A stretch of DNA of 64,000 nt from an uncultured Alphaproteobacteria bacterium (GTDB taxonomy: Bacteria; Pseudomonadota; Alphaproteobacteria; CAAHEQ01; UBA3637). Below the pieces are notes generated by a model. That model was not told the origin of the DNA. It saw nothing but the letters and a program-made list of their open reading frames with translations, and did not search any database. The position numbers and the translations under genes are program-made. Location: positions 1-64,000 of the forward strand of contig CAKPYQ010000006.1 of assembly GCA_934203105.1 (NCBI GenBank), read 5' to 3'. Shown here one piece after another: positions 34,511-43,780 of the stretch; within the stretch, counting starts at the first letter, position 1, and every line of letters begins with the position of its first letter.

Positions 34511-35086
34511 ATGACAAAGTTAGTGAAAAAAACGGTTGATATTGAAACCAGTTTGGCCCAGCCCAAGCAAAGCAAAATTGAAAAATTGTTTAATTGGTTT
34601 TTATCAAAGCCTGTATTTTACACCGCATTTATCACGCTTGTTGGTTGGCTTGGCCGTGCAAATGCAACGCAAAGCGAAGATGCGTGGAATATAGCCTTTG
34701 GTGGCAAAATGGGGTATGAATATGAAAATGAAAATCAAAACTGGTTGATACCTCTTATACTTATTCCTGTATATATTCTTATTCTGACTGTTGTTCTGGC
34801 AGTTTTTCTGCCGTTATGGCAAACTTTTTGCATCTTGTGCTTGTTGATTGTTCTTCTTGCCGCTCCCGTTGTTTTTATAGACGGTGATATGCTTTTTTTA
34901 ATCGGATTTCCGGTGTTGTTGCTTCCCGTGTTTATCGCGTGGATTCAATATAAACGTAAAAAAATTGATTTGACGTTATTTAAAAAACGCTTAAAATTAT
35001 GGCTTTTGTCTTTTCCGATTACGCTCTTTTTAATTATCGTTACGGCGGCTGGATGGGTTTTTCTTAAATGGCTAAACGTATTTTAG
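34511..35086 (+). CDS. Five-helix membrane protein coupled to a radical SAM enzyme
   Basis: 191 residues; no family recognised. A 33-residue charged N-terminus is followed by a first hydrophobic segment (about 34-48) ending GRANA-T, which looks like a signal-peptidase site. Next come an acidic/aromatic loop (about 50-77: SEDAW, GGKMGYEYENENQNW) and four strong transmembrane helices (79-99, 103-122, 128-145, 163-188). The ATG at 34511 has GAGG upstream; longer in-frame starts run into trhP. Its last 19 nt overlap the radical SAM gene, so translation is probably coupled. It could be the substrate, transporter or anchor of that enzyme; this is inference. Confidence 0.75.
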   Translation: MTKLVKKTVDIETSLAQPKQSKIEKLFNWFLSKPVFYTAFITLVGWLGRANATQSEDAWNIAFGGKMGYEYENENQNWLIPLILIPVYILILTVVLAVFLPLWQTFCILCLLIVLLAAPVVFIDGDMLFLIGFPVLLLPVFIAWIQYKRKKIDLTLFKKRLKLWLLSFPITLFLIIVTAAGWVFLKWLNVF

Positions 35087-36102
35087 ATTTTGAAGCAACA
35101 TTTGAATGCACGCATAATTGTATGTATTGTTATAATGCGTGGAAAAAAGACGCTTCTGTAATGCCCAAACATTTGGATACAAATTCAACGTTGAAAATGC
35201 TTGAAAAAGCAATCAATGAAATAAATCCGGTACGCGTTGTGTTTTCCGGAGGCGAACCTTTTATGCGTCCCGATTTACCACAGTTGATTCGTTATGTGCA
35301 TTCATTAAATTTACCGATGACGATTTTTTCTAATGGTGCGTTGTTGGAAGAAAAAGATTTTGATTTTTGCAGACAAAACGGTGTTGATTTATTTGAAATT
35401 CCTTTGCTTGCGCCCGACAAAGTACTTCATGATGAATTGGCCAGACCAATGGCGGACTTTTCGGCTTTTGACAATGCTGTATGGGCAACACAACAAGCGC
35501 TTAAAAAAGGTTTTTCACTTTCTCACATTTTTGTTGCGACGCATAAAAATTTGCCTGTTTTAGCCGATACAATGAAATTGTCTTATGCTTTGGGTGTGCG
35601 TGATTTTTTGCTGAATCGTTTTAATGCGGGAGGTGAGGGATTTAAGCATTTAGAAAAATTACAAATAACGCCTCTTGAAATGGCAATCGGGTTAAAGGAG
35701 GCAAATGATTTTGCTTTGCATCACCCCACATTTAAAGTGTCTTGCGCCGTAAATATTCACCCGTGCTTGGTTGATTTGAGTCGTTATAAAATGGTTAAAA
35801 TGACGGGGTGCGGTGTCGGTAAAGATCAACGTCTGTATGTTTTGGATCCGGTTGGAAATATTCGCTTGTGTAATTTTTCATCTGTTAATGTGGGTAATAT
35901 TTTAAACAATTCTTTTGATGAAATTATCAATAGCAGTGCGGCTTTGGATTATATTTCGGCGCACCCGAAACTCTGTGACGGGTGCCAAAAGTTGCCGCTT
36001 TGTCAAGGTGGATGCAAAGCGTCGGCCGATAATTGTTTCGGATTGCCTTGTTTGCCGGACGATTGGTTGAGGCGATATCAAAAAGGCCTCTATCAAGGAT
36101 AA
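35068..36102 (+). CDS. Radical SAM/SPASM-domain enzyme
   Basis: 344 residues. The radical SAM cluster motif CTHNCMYC is at residues 14-21 and the SAM-binding GGEP at 61-64. The C-terminus has a complete SPASM pattern: C248, G263, C268, then C303-x2-C306-x5-C312-x3-C316 and C323, enough for two auxiliary 4Fe-4S clusters. SPASM enzymes of this layout mostly modify ribosomal peptides (thioether, cyclophane, epimerisation) or proteins such as sulfatases. No sulfatase, PqqD-like carrier or obvious short precursor lies beside it; the only coupled gene is the membrane protein it overlaps by 19 nt. Substrate unknown. Confidence 0.92.
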   Translation: MAKRILDFEATFECTHNCMYCYNAWKKDASVMPKHLDTNSTLKMLEKAINEINPVRVVFSGGEPFMRPDLPQLIRYVHSLNLPMTIFSNGALLEEKDFDFCRQNGVDLFEIPLLAPDKVLHDELARPMADFSAFDNAVWATQQALKKGFSLSHIFVATHKNLPVLADTMKLSYALGVRDFLLNRFNAGGEGFKHLEKLQITPLEMAIGLKEANDFALHHPTFKVSCAVNIHPCLVDLSRYKMVKMTGCGVGKDQRLYVLDPVGNIRLCNFSSVNVGNILNNSFDEIINSSAALDYISAHPKLCDGCQKLPLCQGGCKASADNCFGLPCLPDDWLRRYQKGLYQG

Positions 36103-36105
36103 GTT

Positions 36106-36435
36106 TTATTTCTTGATGCTTTTGATGTATTCGGGCAAAGAACCGCTCATCAATGCGCGTAAAGCTTTTTTGCTGTCGTTTTCCCAAATTTTGTTGCGCC
36201 GAATATGCCCGCATTTTTTGCACTTTTGCACCAAGACAAACTCTCCGTTTTTAACGTCAACGCTGACGGCCGGCATCAACCCGCCGCAATCACACGCGCG
36301 GTCGCCCGGTTGAATGTCAACGTGCTTGCTGGTTAAACACTCGGGACAATGGTTTGTGTAGCCGTTTCCGTGAACAAGCGCGCCGCACATTTCACATGTA
36401 AAATCTTCTAAAACTTTTGTAAATAACTTTGTCAT
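36106..36435 (-). CDS. RNHCP-domain zinc-ribbon protein
   Basis: 109 residues. The zinc-ligand Cys pairs CEMCG and CPEC, the block YTNHCPECLTSKHVD and PGDRACDCGGLMPAV, then VQKCKKCGHIRRNKI match the RNHCP family of small bacterial zinc proteins of unknown function. The ATG at 36435 begins the conserved region; the open frame continues upstream through non-coding-looking sequence. The stop is 3 nt from that of the convergent radical SAM gene. Confidence 0.88.
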   Translation of the reverse strand: MTKLFTKVLEDFTCEMCGALVHGNGYTNHCPECLTSKHVDIQPGDRACDCGGLMPAVSVDVKNGEFVLVQKCKKCGHIRRNKIWENDSKKALRALMSGSLPEYIKSIKK

Positions 36436-36499
36436 ACAGGCTTTATACCAGAAAAGAACAAAAATGAAAAGCAAAATTGTAAAGGCTTTGATTTTTTCT

Positions 36500-36528
36500 T
36501 TTACTTTAACGCGCTTTTGTGTTAGGAT
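36500..36528 (+). promoter_or_regulatory. Possible promoter for rarA-rluC
   Basis: TTTACT (36500-36505), 17 nt, TAGGAT (36523-36528), 24 nt before the rarA ATG, in the divergent gap with the RNHCP gene. Matches to consensus are partial. Confidence 0.45.
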
Positions 36529-36552
36529 TGCCTTTATAAAGGAATTATAAAA

Positions 36553-37848
36553 ATGACAACACTTTTTGAACACCCGCAAGAACGACCGCTTGCCGACAGG
36601 TTGCGTCCCGCGACTTTGGACGAAGTGGTGGGACAAGACCATTTGTTGGCGGACAATGCGCCGTTGGGACGTATGATGAAAACCGGCAAAGTGTCCTCTT
36701 TTATTTTATGGGGACCGCCGGGGTGCGGTAAAACGACAATTGCCAAATTATTTGCGAATGTCGCCGGCTTGTATTATGAGCCTTTGTCGGCTGTGTTTTC
36801 CGGCGTGGCGGATCTGCGGCGCATTTTTGAAAACGCCAAAAACCGCAAACAAATGGGCAAGCAAACTTTACTGTTTGTCGATGAAATTCATCGCTTTAAC
36901 CGTTCGCAACAGGACAGCTTTTTGCCCTATGTCGAAGACGGTACTGTGATTTTGGTCGGCGCCACAACGGAAAATCCGTCCTTTGAGTTAAACAGCGCTT
37001 TGCTATCGCGGTGCAAGGTCTTTGTCTTAAAGCCGTTAGAGCGTGATAGTTTGGAAAAAATATTGCAAAAAGCGCAAAAAGTTTTGGGGCATGAATTGCC
37101 TTTGACAGATGAAGCAAAGGATTACTTATTAAGCTTGCCGGACGGGGACGGACGTTATTTTATTAACTTGATCGAAGCGATTGAACAGTTCGGCGCCACC
37201 GAAGCGATGAGCGTTGAAGAAGTATCGAAAATTATTTCTCAACGAATGCCGCTTTATGATAAAGATCGAGAAGGGCATTATAATTTAATCAGCGCACTGC
37301 ATAAATCTTTGCGGGGTAGCGATCCCGATGCGGGGCTTTATTGGTTGGCGCGTATGTTGCAAGGCGGAGAAGATCCGAAATACGTACTGCGACGATTGGC
37401 GCGTTTTTCCGTCGAAGATGTCGGCTTGGCCGATCCCAACGCGGTTACGCAGGCGATTGCGGCTTGGAATACCTATGAGCGTTTAGGCTCGCCCGAGGGC
37501 GATTTAGCAATTGCTCAATTGGTTGTTTACTTGGCGACGGCGCCCAAATCGGTCGGCGTTTATAAAGCGTGGAATGCAGCATCAAAAACGGCCAAAGAAA
37601 CGGGCTCTTTGTCTCCGCCGATGCATATTTTAAACGCGCCGACAAAACTGATGGGACAGTTGGGATATGGCGAAGGTTATCAGTATGATCCGGATACGGA
37701 AGACGGTTTTTCGGGACAAGAATATTTCCCCGATAAAATGCATCATTGCACTTTTTATCGACCGCCTGAACGGGGCTTTGAGCGAGAAATCAATAAACGT
37801 TTGCGGTATTGGGATAATTTAAGAAAGCAAAAGAAATGTCAGAAGTAA
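36553..37848 (+). CDS. rarA: Replication-associated recombination protein A (MgsA/RarA AAA+ ATPase)
   Basis: 431 residues. The N-terminus RPLADRLRPATLDEVVGQDH, Walker A GPPGCGKTT, Walker B LLFVDEIHRFNRSQQDSFLP, sensor ATTENPSFELNSALLSRC and the C-terminal tetramerisation region (GSDPDAGLYWLARMLQGGEDP) identify RarA, which acts at stalled forks. The last 13 nt overlap rluC. In related genomes crcB often lies between the two; it is absent here. Confidence 0.97.
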   Translation: MTTLFEHPQERPLADRLRPATLDEVVGQDHLLADNAPLGRMMKTGKVSSFILWGPPGCGKTTIAKLFANVAGLYYEPLSAVFSGVADLRRIFENAKNRKQMGKQTLLFVDEIHRFNRSQQDSFLPYVEDGTVILVGATTENPSFELNSALLSRCKVFVLKPLERDSLEKILQKAQKVLGHELPLTDEAKDYLLSLPDGDGRYFINLIEAIEQFGATEAMSVEEVSKIISQRMPLYDKDREGHYNLISALHKSLRGSDPDAGLYWLARMLQGGEDPKYVLRRLARFSVEDVGLADPNAVTQAIAAWNTYERLGSPEGDLAIAQLVVYLATAPKSVGVYKAWNAASKTAKETGSLSPPMHILNAPTKLMGQLGYGEGYQYDPDTEDGFSGQEYFPDKMHHCTFYRPPERGFEREINKRLRYWDNLRKQKKCQK

Positions 37849-38789
37849 AATTCGTAAAGGTTCAAGAAAAAGATGAGGGCGCTCGATTGGATCGTTGGTT
37901 TAAACGATATTATCCGGCGTTGACGCATGGGGCTTTGGAAAAAATGTTACGAGGCAAAAATATCCGCGTGAACGGCGCAAAAGCCTCTGCCGATCAAAGA
38001 TTGCAGGCGGGCGACGAAATCCGCATACCGCCTATGCCGCAAAGCCCGATCGGGGAACATAAAACTTTGTCGGCATCGGACATTGATTTTATTCAATCGT
38101 TGGTGATTTTTAAAGATAAAGATATGATCGTGTTGAACAAACCATCGGGATTGGCGGTGCAGGGCGGGACAAAAACAACGCGGCATATTGACGGATTGTT
38201 GGACGGGTTAAAGTTTGAAGGAGAACGTCCGCGCTTGGTCCACCGTTTGGATAAAGAAACCAGCGGTGTTTTGGTGTTGGCGCGTTCGGTAAAAGCCGCG
38301 GCCGTTTTGACAAAGGCTTTTGAAACAAAGGCGGCTCGGAAAATATATTGGGCAGTTGTGTCGGGGTGTCCGAAACCTTTGAGTGGTGCTGTTGAAAAGC
38401 CTCTTTTGAAAAAGTCAGGTAAAAACGGTGGCGAGTTGGTGCAAGTCGATGAAAATGGTCAGTACGCTAAAAGCTTATACGACGTGATTGATACGACGGG
38501 AAATTATTCTTTGGTGCGTTTAATGCCTCTAACGGGACGGACGCATCAATTGCGCGTACATATGGCGTCTTTGGGCTGTCCGATCGTCGGCGATGAAAAA
38601 TACGGCGGTGAAAATGTGGCGGGCATTGAAAAGAAAATGTATTTGCACGCCAAAGCAATCCAAATACCGGCAGTGAATGGAAAAATGATTGAAATTGAAG
38701 CGCAGATTCCGGAATATATGAAAAAATGCTTTGCTTTTTTCCATTTTAATGCTAAAAAAGAAAAAGAAGATTTTGATTCTTTTATATAA
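37836..38789 (+). CDS. rluC: RluC/RluD-family 23S rRNA pseudouridine synthase
   Basis: 317 residues. An N-terminal S4 RNA-binding domain (ARLDRWFKRYYPALTHGALE, about 14-65) precedes the synthase domain with the catalytic motif LVHRLDKETSGVLVLAR (Asp in HRLDK). MPLTGRTHQLRVHMASLGCP follows. Position after rarA and sequence favour RluC (sites 955, 2504 and 2580 in E. coli), though RluD cannot be excluded from sequence alone. Confidence 0.92.
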   Translation: MSEVKFVKVQEKDEGARLDRWFKRYYPALTHGALEKMLRGKNIRVNGAKASADQRLQAGDEIRIPPMPQSPIGEHKTLSASDIDFIQSLVIFKDKDMIVLNKPSGLAVQGGTKTTRHIDGLLDGLKFEGERPRLVHRLDKETSGVLVLARSVKAAAVLTKAFETKAARKIYWAVVSGCPKPLSGAVEKPLLKKSGKNGGELVQVDENGQYAKSLYDVIDTTGNYSLVRLMPLTGRTHQLRVHMASLGCPIVGDEKYGGENVAGIEKKMYLHAKAIQIPAVNGKMIEIEAQIPEYMKKCFAFFHFNAKKEKEDFDSFI

Positions 38790-38810
38790 GACGAAATTAA
38801 GGGGCGTTTG

Positions 38811-41156
38811 ATGAAAAAGTTTTTGATTATATTTTTGATCGTGATTTTATCCGTTATTATTGGCGGAGTTACTTATATTCTTACTTTTGATGTGAACTCT
38901 TATAAGGGGCAAATCGAAAGGGTTTTAGTCGAAAAAACAGGTTATCCGATTGCGATTCAAGGTAAAATGAAATTGGCAAAATCTTTGATGCCGACTTTGG
39001 TGATTGAAGATATCGAAATCAAAAATGCGACCGGTTTTTCGCAACCGCTGTTTTTAAAAGCCGCCAGAGCGGAAGTTTCTTTTGACTTGATTGCCTTTTT
39101 CAAAAACATTATTAACGTTCAAAAAATTGCTTTGTCCGACGTGGATGTTTATTTGCAGGTCAATGCTTTGGGGCAAGACAATTGGAGCCGAATTTCCGCC
39201 AAAAATACAAGCGATAAAAAAGCGGCTGCGCGTCCTGTGTTGTCAAAATCGGCCGTGGTGCAACCGTTGGCACAAACTCAAATCGATGTGTTGACGTTGT
39301 CGCAAGTGCGTTTTTCGTATGAAAACGATCACGACAGATTTAACGATCAATTCTTATTTTCCACCATTTCCGTAAAGCAATTGGTTAATATTGATGGCGA
39401 ATTTGTTTATAAAAATCAGCGTTTTAATTTCTCCGGTTCGGTCAAAAACTTATTGCAAGTGATTACAACGCGTCGTAATTTGAATTTCAGTTTTGATATT
39501 AAAGGACTTGGCGCCAGCGCGAAGTTATCCGGTGTTTGCCGTGATTTAAAGCGTTTTAAAGACGATGTGACGTTGAATGTAACAGCGAAGGGCGGCAATT
39601 TACAAAAAACATACGCTTTCTTTTTTGGGGACAATGATAAAGTTCCGCCCGTCGGTTATTCGTTACAGCTTGCCAGCCGTTTATTTAAAACTCAATTGTT
39701 GTTGGAAGGCGCTTTGGATTTAACCGACAAAGGGGTTAATTTATCTTATAATATCGAACAAGATTTAAAAGCGCGTTCCGGAAAAGGGCGCTTAAGCGTG
39801 GATATTGTTAAACCGGAGTTTATCAATCAATATGGTTTGCAACCGTTTTCTTTGCAAACGACTTATAATATCAAGTTGGGCGAAAAATTGGATATTTTGA
39901 ATTTAAGCGCGATGTTCGACGAAACCGATATCGACGGCTCTGTCAGCATAGATTTAAAATCCGCTAAACCCGTCATTACCGGATCTTTGCATTCGCATTA
40001 TTTTAAGTTGAAAAATGTCATCGCGGAAAAAGCACACGCGAATAAAGCGCAAAACAGTGGGACGAATAAAGGCGCCGATTCTTTGTTTTCGGCAACACCG
40101 TTTGATCTGTCGTTTATGAACAAAGCCGATGCTGTTTTGGCTTTGACGATTGATAATTTAGCGGCGCAAAATTGGCTTACCAGATATCCGGTCGTGTTTT
40201 TAAATGTTCAGTTGAAAGATGCCAAATTGAATGCTCAATTGTTGGAAGAAACTACGGCCGCCGGCGGTAAGTTGGTTGGTAAATTGACCATTGATGCGCA
40301 AAATATCAAGATGCCGACGTGGGATTTGGAATTGGTCGGAGAAGGCTTAGAGTTTAATCAAGCGAACGCATTAAAAAAACAAATGCGTAGCGGTAAGTTT
40401 GATTTGAACTTATTTTTAACAGCAACGGGCGATTCGCAAAAAGCCATTTTAAGTTCTTTGAACGGACAGGCTTTGTTATCGGCGGGTCAGTTGGAAATTT
40501 TATCTCCGTTGGTTGCGGATTTATTCGCCGAAAGCGATGCCGGTAATACATACCGCGCACCCCAAGATTTGTTTATTAAGTGTGCTGTATTAAACGCCGA
40601 TATCAAAGACGGTGTGATTACTTTGGATAAAAAAGCCGCTATTGAAGCTAGCCGCTTTAATATGTTAATCGACGGCAATATCAATTTGAAAAAAGAAACG
40701 ATTGATATGCGCTTTATTCCGCAAAAAAGTGCTACAAAAGCGGGGCAAATCGGGCGTGTGATTTCTGCTGTTTCTTTGAAAGGGCGTTTGTCCGAACCAA
40801 AGCCCGGTATTGAAGCCGATGTCAGTTCTTTGTTGGAAAATATTTTGCCCGCGGCCGGACGGGACGAAGATGTCAAAAACAATGCTAAAAAAGCATTGCT
40901 TGATTCTTATACCACGCCCAAAAAGACAACCGAAGAAGTATCTGTTTGTCGTGTAGCGGCCAATGGTATGAAATTAAAGACAATTGATGCTTATCTGGGA
41001 CGTTTGCCGATAACGGAGCCGGCAAAACCGCAAGTAAAGCAACCGGAAAAACCGCAACAAACAAAGGCGCAAAAATTGGGGCGTGACTTGTTGCATTCTT
41101 TGTCGGACATTTTGAATGATGAAGAAAATTCGGTAAAACCGGCCGCAAATCAATAA
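38811..41156 (+). CDS. AsmA-family envelope protein
   Basis: 781 residues. One N-terminal transmembrane helix (about 4-24) is followed by a long beta-rich periplasmic region. N-terminal AsmA features are TFDVNSYKGQIERVLVEKTG and IEDIEIKNATGFS; the C-terminal AsmA block has SSLNGQALLSAGQLEI and VSLKGRLSEPKPGIEAD. AsmA-like proteins are thought to form groove-shaped bridges for phospholipid transport to the outer membrane. AAGGGG precedes the ATG at 38811; an in-frame TTG lies one codon earlier. The extreme C-terminus is Lys/Pro/Gln rich. Confidence 0.9.
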   Translation: MKKFLIIFLIVILSVIIGGVTYILTFDVNSYKGQIERVLVEKTGYPIAIQGKMKLAKSLMPTLVIEDIEIKNATGFSQPLFLKAARAEVSFDLIAFFKNIINVQKIALSDVDVYLQVNALGQDNWSRISAKNTSDKKAAARPVLSKSAVVQPLAQTQIDVLTLSQVRFSYENDHDRFNDQFLFSTISVKQLVNIDGEFVYKNQRFNFSGSVKNLLQVITTRRNLNFSFDIKGLGASAKLSGVCRDLKRFKDDVTLNVTAKGGNLQKTYAFFFGDNDKVPPVGYSLQLASRLFKTQLLLEGALDLTDKGVNLSYNIEQDLKARSGKGRLSVDIVKPEFINQYGLQPFSLQTTYNIKLGEKLDILNLSAMFDETDIDGSVSIDLKSAKPVITGSLHSHYFKLKNVIAEKAHANKAQNSGTNKGADSLFSATPFDLSFMNKADAVLALTIDNLAAQNWLTRYPVVFLNVQLKDAKLNAQLLEETTAAGGKLVGKLTIDAQNIKMPTWDLELVGEGLEFNQANALKKQMRSGKFDLNLFLTATGDSQKAILSSLNGQALLSAGQLEILSPLVADLFAESDAGNTYRAPQDLFIKCAVLNADIKDGVITLDKKAAIEASRFNMLIDGNINLKKETIDMRFIPQKSATKAGQIGRVISAVSLKGRLSEPKPGIEADVSSLLENILPAAGRDEDVKNNAKKALLDSYTTPKKTTEEVSVCRVAANGMKLKTIDAYLGRLPITEPAKPQVKQPEKPQQTKAQKLGRDLLHSLSDILNDEENSVKPAANQ

Positions 41157-41170
41157 GCTTCGGGTTTGTT

Positions 41171-41455
41171 ATGCAACAACTTCATTTGCTGATAACAGGA
41201 CGTGTGCAATGTGTTGGTTTTCGTCGTTTTGTGTTACGCGGAGCCGAACGTTTGGGTGTGTCCGGTTGGGTGCGCAATAATGATGACGGTTCTGTTGAAA
41301 CATATGTTGTCGGTAATGCGGATAAGCTGTCGGAATTTGTTGCTTTGTGTCGCAAAGGTCCTTTGTTTGCGTTTGTTTCAGATGTTCAATTCCAGCCCAT
41401 TGATGAGGCGACAAAGGCTTTGTTTTTACCAGATTGTTTTCGTGTGTTACGGTAA
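41171..41455 (+). CDS. acyP: Acylphosphatase
   Basis: 94 residues. The signature GRVQCVGFRRFV contains the phosphate-binding Arg, and SGWVRNNDDGSVE the catalytic Asn. The common Gly in GRVQGVGFR is Cys here, which is not expected to affect catalysis. It hydrolyses acyl phosphates. It follows the AsmA-like gene by 14 nt. Confidence 0.92.
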   Translation: MQQLHLLITGRVQCVGFRRFVLRGAERLGVSGWVRNNDDGSVETYVVGNADKLSEFVALCRKGPLFAFVSDVQFQPIDEATKALFLPDCFRVLR

Positions 41456-41548
41456 ATCATTACACGCTTGCCTAAGCCTGCGCTCCCGCCATAAAAAAGC
41501 CACCCGTGTTGTTGTTCTTCCGTCATATTCAAGATCCAACCTATCCAA

Positions 41549-41587
41549 TAAAAAAGCCCCCGTTTTGATCGCAAAACAAAGGGACTT
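41549..41587 (-). terminator. Rho-independent terminator after mlaC
   Basis: On the minus strand AAGTCCC pairs with GGGGCTT (one mismatch), with an inner GTTTT/AAAAC stem, followed by a T run, about 40 nt past the mlaC stop. Confidence 0.75.
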
Positions 41588-41627
41588 ATTTAATGCGTCA
41601 GCCGATTTAACGCACCGGCCGATAAAA

Positions 41628-42266
41628 TTATTTGCTTGCAGCAGCCTTTTTGGCCTCTTGCTTTTGTTTTTCTGCCGTTTCAGCTGCATGCTCGGCTTGA
41701 TACTTTAATTCATTGATCAAATCTTGCATCGTATGGTTTTGTAAATACGAAGTGTATTCGTTGCGATAACTTAAAGTCATACTGACACCTTCAATGATAA
41801 TATCCAAAACGCGATATTCCCCGTTTTTTTCACGAACACGCCATACAACTTGGATCGGCTTTTGATCGGACGAAACTGTGCTGTCAACAAAGACTTGATT
41901 TTTCCCTTGTGCAGGGCGTTCCGAAAAGAACTTTACTTCTTGTCCCGTATATACGTTGAAACGTTCAGCGCTCATTTTCACAGCCATATTTTTAAACGCA
42001 TCGATAAAGTCATCGCGTTCTTTCGGGGTCGCTGTGCGCCAATATTGCGCCAATACTGTCCGTGCAATCGCTTCTGTATCAACCGCTTGTAAAATGTATT
42101 GTTCAAAAAGTTCGGCTTTTTTCTCTTTCGTATCTTTGGACGATAAAACATTTTTGACAATATCGTCAACAAGGTTGCTGACAAAAGTCGTTGCAGATTT
42201 GCTTTCAGCTAATGCAACATTCGTGCAAAGCATTGCGGCCAAAATTAAAGAAAGTATTTTTTTCAT
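41628..42266 (-). CDS. mlaC: Periplasmic phospholipid-binding protein MlaC
   Basis: 212 residues with a signal peptide (about 1-20, ALA-E). The MlaC/Ttg2D domain shows FEQYILQAVDTEAIARTVLA, RFNVYTGQEVKFF, KPIQVVWRVREKNGEYRVLD and IEGVSMTLSYRNEYTSYL. It shuttles phospholipid between MlaA at the outer membrane and the MlaD ring. The C-terminal 25 residues are a Lys/Ala-rich helix. It lies 3 nt after mlaA. Confidence 0.94.
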   Translation of the reverse strand: MKKILSLILAAMLCTNVALAESKSATTFVSNLVDDIVKNVLSSKDTKEKKAELFEQYILQAVDTEAIARTVLAQYWRTATPKERDDFIDAFKNMAVKMSAERFNVYTGQEVKFFSERPAQGKNQVFVDSTVSSDQKPIQVVWRVREKNGEYRVLDIIIEGVSMTLSYRNEYTSYLQNHTMQDLINELKYQAEHAAETAEKQKQEAKKAAASK

Positions 42267-42269
42267 ATT

Positions 42270-43055
42270 TTATTCCTCTTCATCATCAAAATCAAAGTCA
42301 ATATTGTAATTTTCTGTTTGCGCTTCGACGTTTCCGGCATTTAGGAACTTTAAACGATTTTGCCGATACATCGTGCGCAAAGCAACGTATGGATCGATTG
42401 AGTTTTGCTCAACGCTTTCCAATAACGAGCTCATCGAATCGATCGTAACCATACCTTTGACCGCGTAACGGTAAATCAACAAATGATCGCGTTCGGCTTT
42501 CGGTAAAGCATAATCGATAGGATCTAAAAAGAAACCAATGACGGCGCCGGTTGTTTCTCGGATATCCGACGGGCCCAAGAACGGCCAAACAAAGTAGGGC
42601 ATCGAGTTGTTCCAACCCCACCGGTAAAGCGTTTGTCCGAAATCTTTAACCGGCGCTTCTATTTCCAGCATCGAAGCGACATCAAACAATCCGCCCAACC
42701 CCAATGTTGTGTTGGTGAAAAAGCGTCCGAAAATTTGAGCGCTGTCGTCGAAATCTCCTTGCAACAAAGCATTAACAAAATAATAGGGCTGCGATAAATT
42801 GTTTGATGCATTAGAAATGCAATCGCGTGCCGGCTGAGGCAAAACAGCCCTATAAACTTTGTCAATCGGTCGATAAACATAGCGGTTCACTTTAAAGTTA
42901 AATTCTGTCATCGATCGGTTATACGGTTCAAGCGGGTCATTTGTTTGCCGGTATTGTTCCAAAGCCTGCGGATCGGTGGGAGGTGTCGCACACCCAATCA
43001 AGCCCGCCGTCAAAGGCAATAAAAACACTGCACACAAGATTGTTTGAATACGCAT
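42270..43055 (-). CDS. mlaA: Outer-membrane lipoprotein MlaA (VacJ)
   Basis: 261 residues. The signal sequence ends in lipobox LIGC (about 19-22). The MlaA domain has NDPLEPYNRSMTEFNFKVNR, FFTNTTLGLGGLFDVAS, DFGQTLYRWGWNNSMPYFVW and PFLGPSDIRETTG. MlaA removes misplaced phospholipid from the outer leaflet and hands it to MlaC, encoded immediately downstream. The C-terminus ends in a run of acidic residues. Confidence 0.95.
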   Translation of the reverse strand: MRIQTILCAVFLLPLTAGLIGCATPPTDPQALEQYRQTNDPLEPYNRSMTEFNFKVNRYVYRPIDKVYRAVLPQPARDCISNASNNLSQPYYFVNALLQGDFDDSAQIFGRFFTNTTLGLGGLFDVASMLEIEAPVKDFGQTLYRWGWNNSMPYFVWPFLGPSDIRETTGAVIGFFLDPIDYALPKAERDHLLIYRYAVKGMVTIDSMSSLLESVEQNSIDPYVALRTMYRQNRLKFLNAGNVEAQTENYNIDFDFDDEEE

Positions 43056-43110
43056 CGATAATCCTTTTTGTTTTTTATTTTAATGACTTTAAACTATTCA
43101 AAGAAAATTA

Positions 43111-43677
43111 TCAAGCTTTTTTTAATTGTTCTTCAATTGCCGGCAATACATCTTTGGCTTTATCAACCGTCGTTACCAGCTCCGCATGGTCAGGGTTTAA
43201 GAAACCTTGTTCAACCATATGCTGAATGACATCTTTAAACGGATTGAAAAATCCCGCAATATTTAATACGACAATCGGTTTGTCGAATAACCCCAATTGT
43301 TTTAACACCATCAGTTCGACCAATTCATCTACAGTGCCGATGCCTCCCGGCAAAACGCAAAAAGCTTCTGCCGCAGAAGTCATTGCAAATTTGCGCGCAA
43401 ACATTTTTTGATAAACTTGGACTTCATCGATTGTGTCTTTCATCAAATCAGGTCGCTCAATTTCAAACAAATGCGAAATGGTCATACCGATCACATGGCC
43501 GCCGTTTTCTTTACAACTGTTTGCCACAGCGCCCATCAATCCTGTCCCGCCGGCACCGTAAATCAGCTCGATCCCGTTTGTGGCAATCAAACGCCCCAAT
43601 TCGATTGCTTGTTGTTCATAGATGGGCAACGTTCCCTTTTTTCCGCCGCAAAAAACACAAATCTTTTTTAAGTTCAT
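43111..43677 (-). CDS. LOG-family protein (cytokinin riboside 5'-monophosphate phosphoribohydrolase-like)
   Basis: 188 residues. Rossmann-like fold with the family motifs YGAGGTGLMGAVA and VLPGGIGTVDEL, and conserved KM/RK residues in QKMFARKFAM. Bacterial LOG proteins split nucleoside 5'-monophosphates into base and ribose 5-phosphate; the physiological role outside plant partners is unclear. It lies 55 nt upstream of mlaA on the same strand. Confidence 0.93.
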   Translation of the reverse strand: MNLKKICVFCGGKKGTLPIYEQQAIELGRLIATNGIELIYGAGGTGLMGAVANSCKENGGHVIGMTISHLFEIERPDLMKDTIDEVQVYQKMFARKFAMTSAAEAFCVLPGGIGTVDELVELMVLKQLGLFDKPIVVLNIAGFFNPFKDVIQHMVEQGFLNPDHAELVTTVDKAKDVLPAIEEQLKKA

Positions 43678-43780
43678 TTTTTTCCCTTTTTTTATTGAAA
43701 ATTTAACATTTGTTCACTTTTTATATTTACACTTTAAAATACATAGTATAACATATCATTAAAAGATGGAAAATACAACA

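Noticed and set aside
36436..36642. 69-residue N-terminal extension of the RNHCP protein
   Set aside because: It covers the divergent promoter region and the start of rarA, and the RNHCP domain begins at the ATG at 36435.
41202..41708. 168-residue open frame overlapping acyP and the end of mlaC
   Set aside because: It reads acyP in another frame, crosses a terminator, and its composition is shadow-like.
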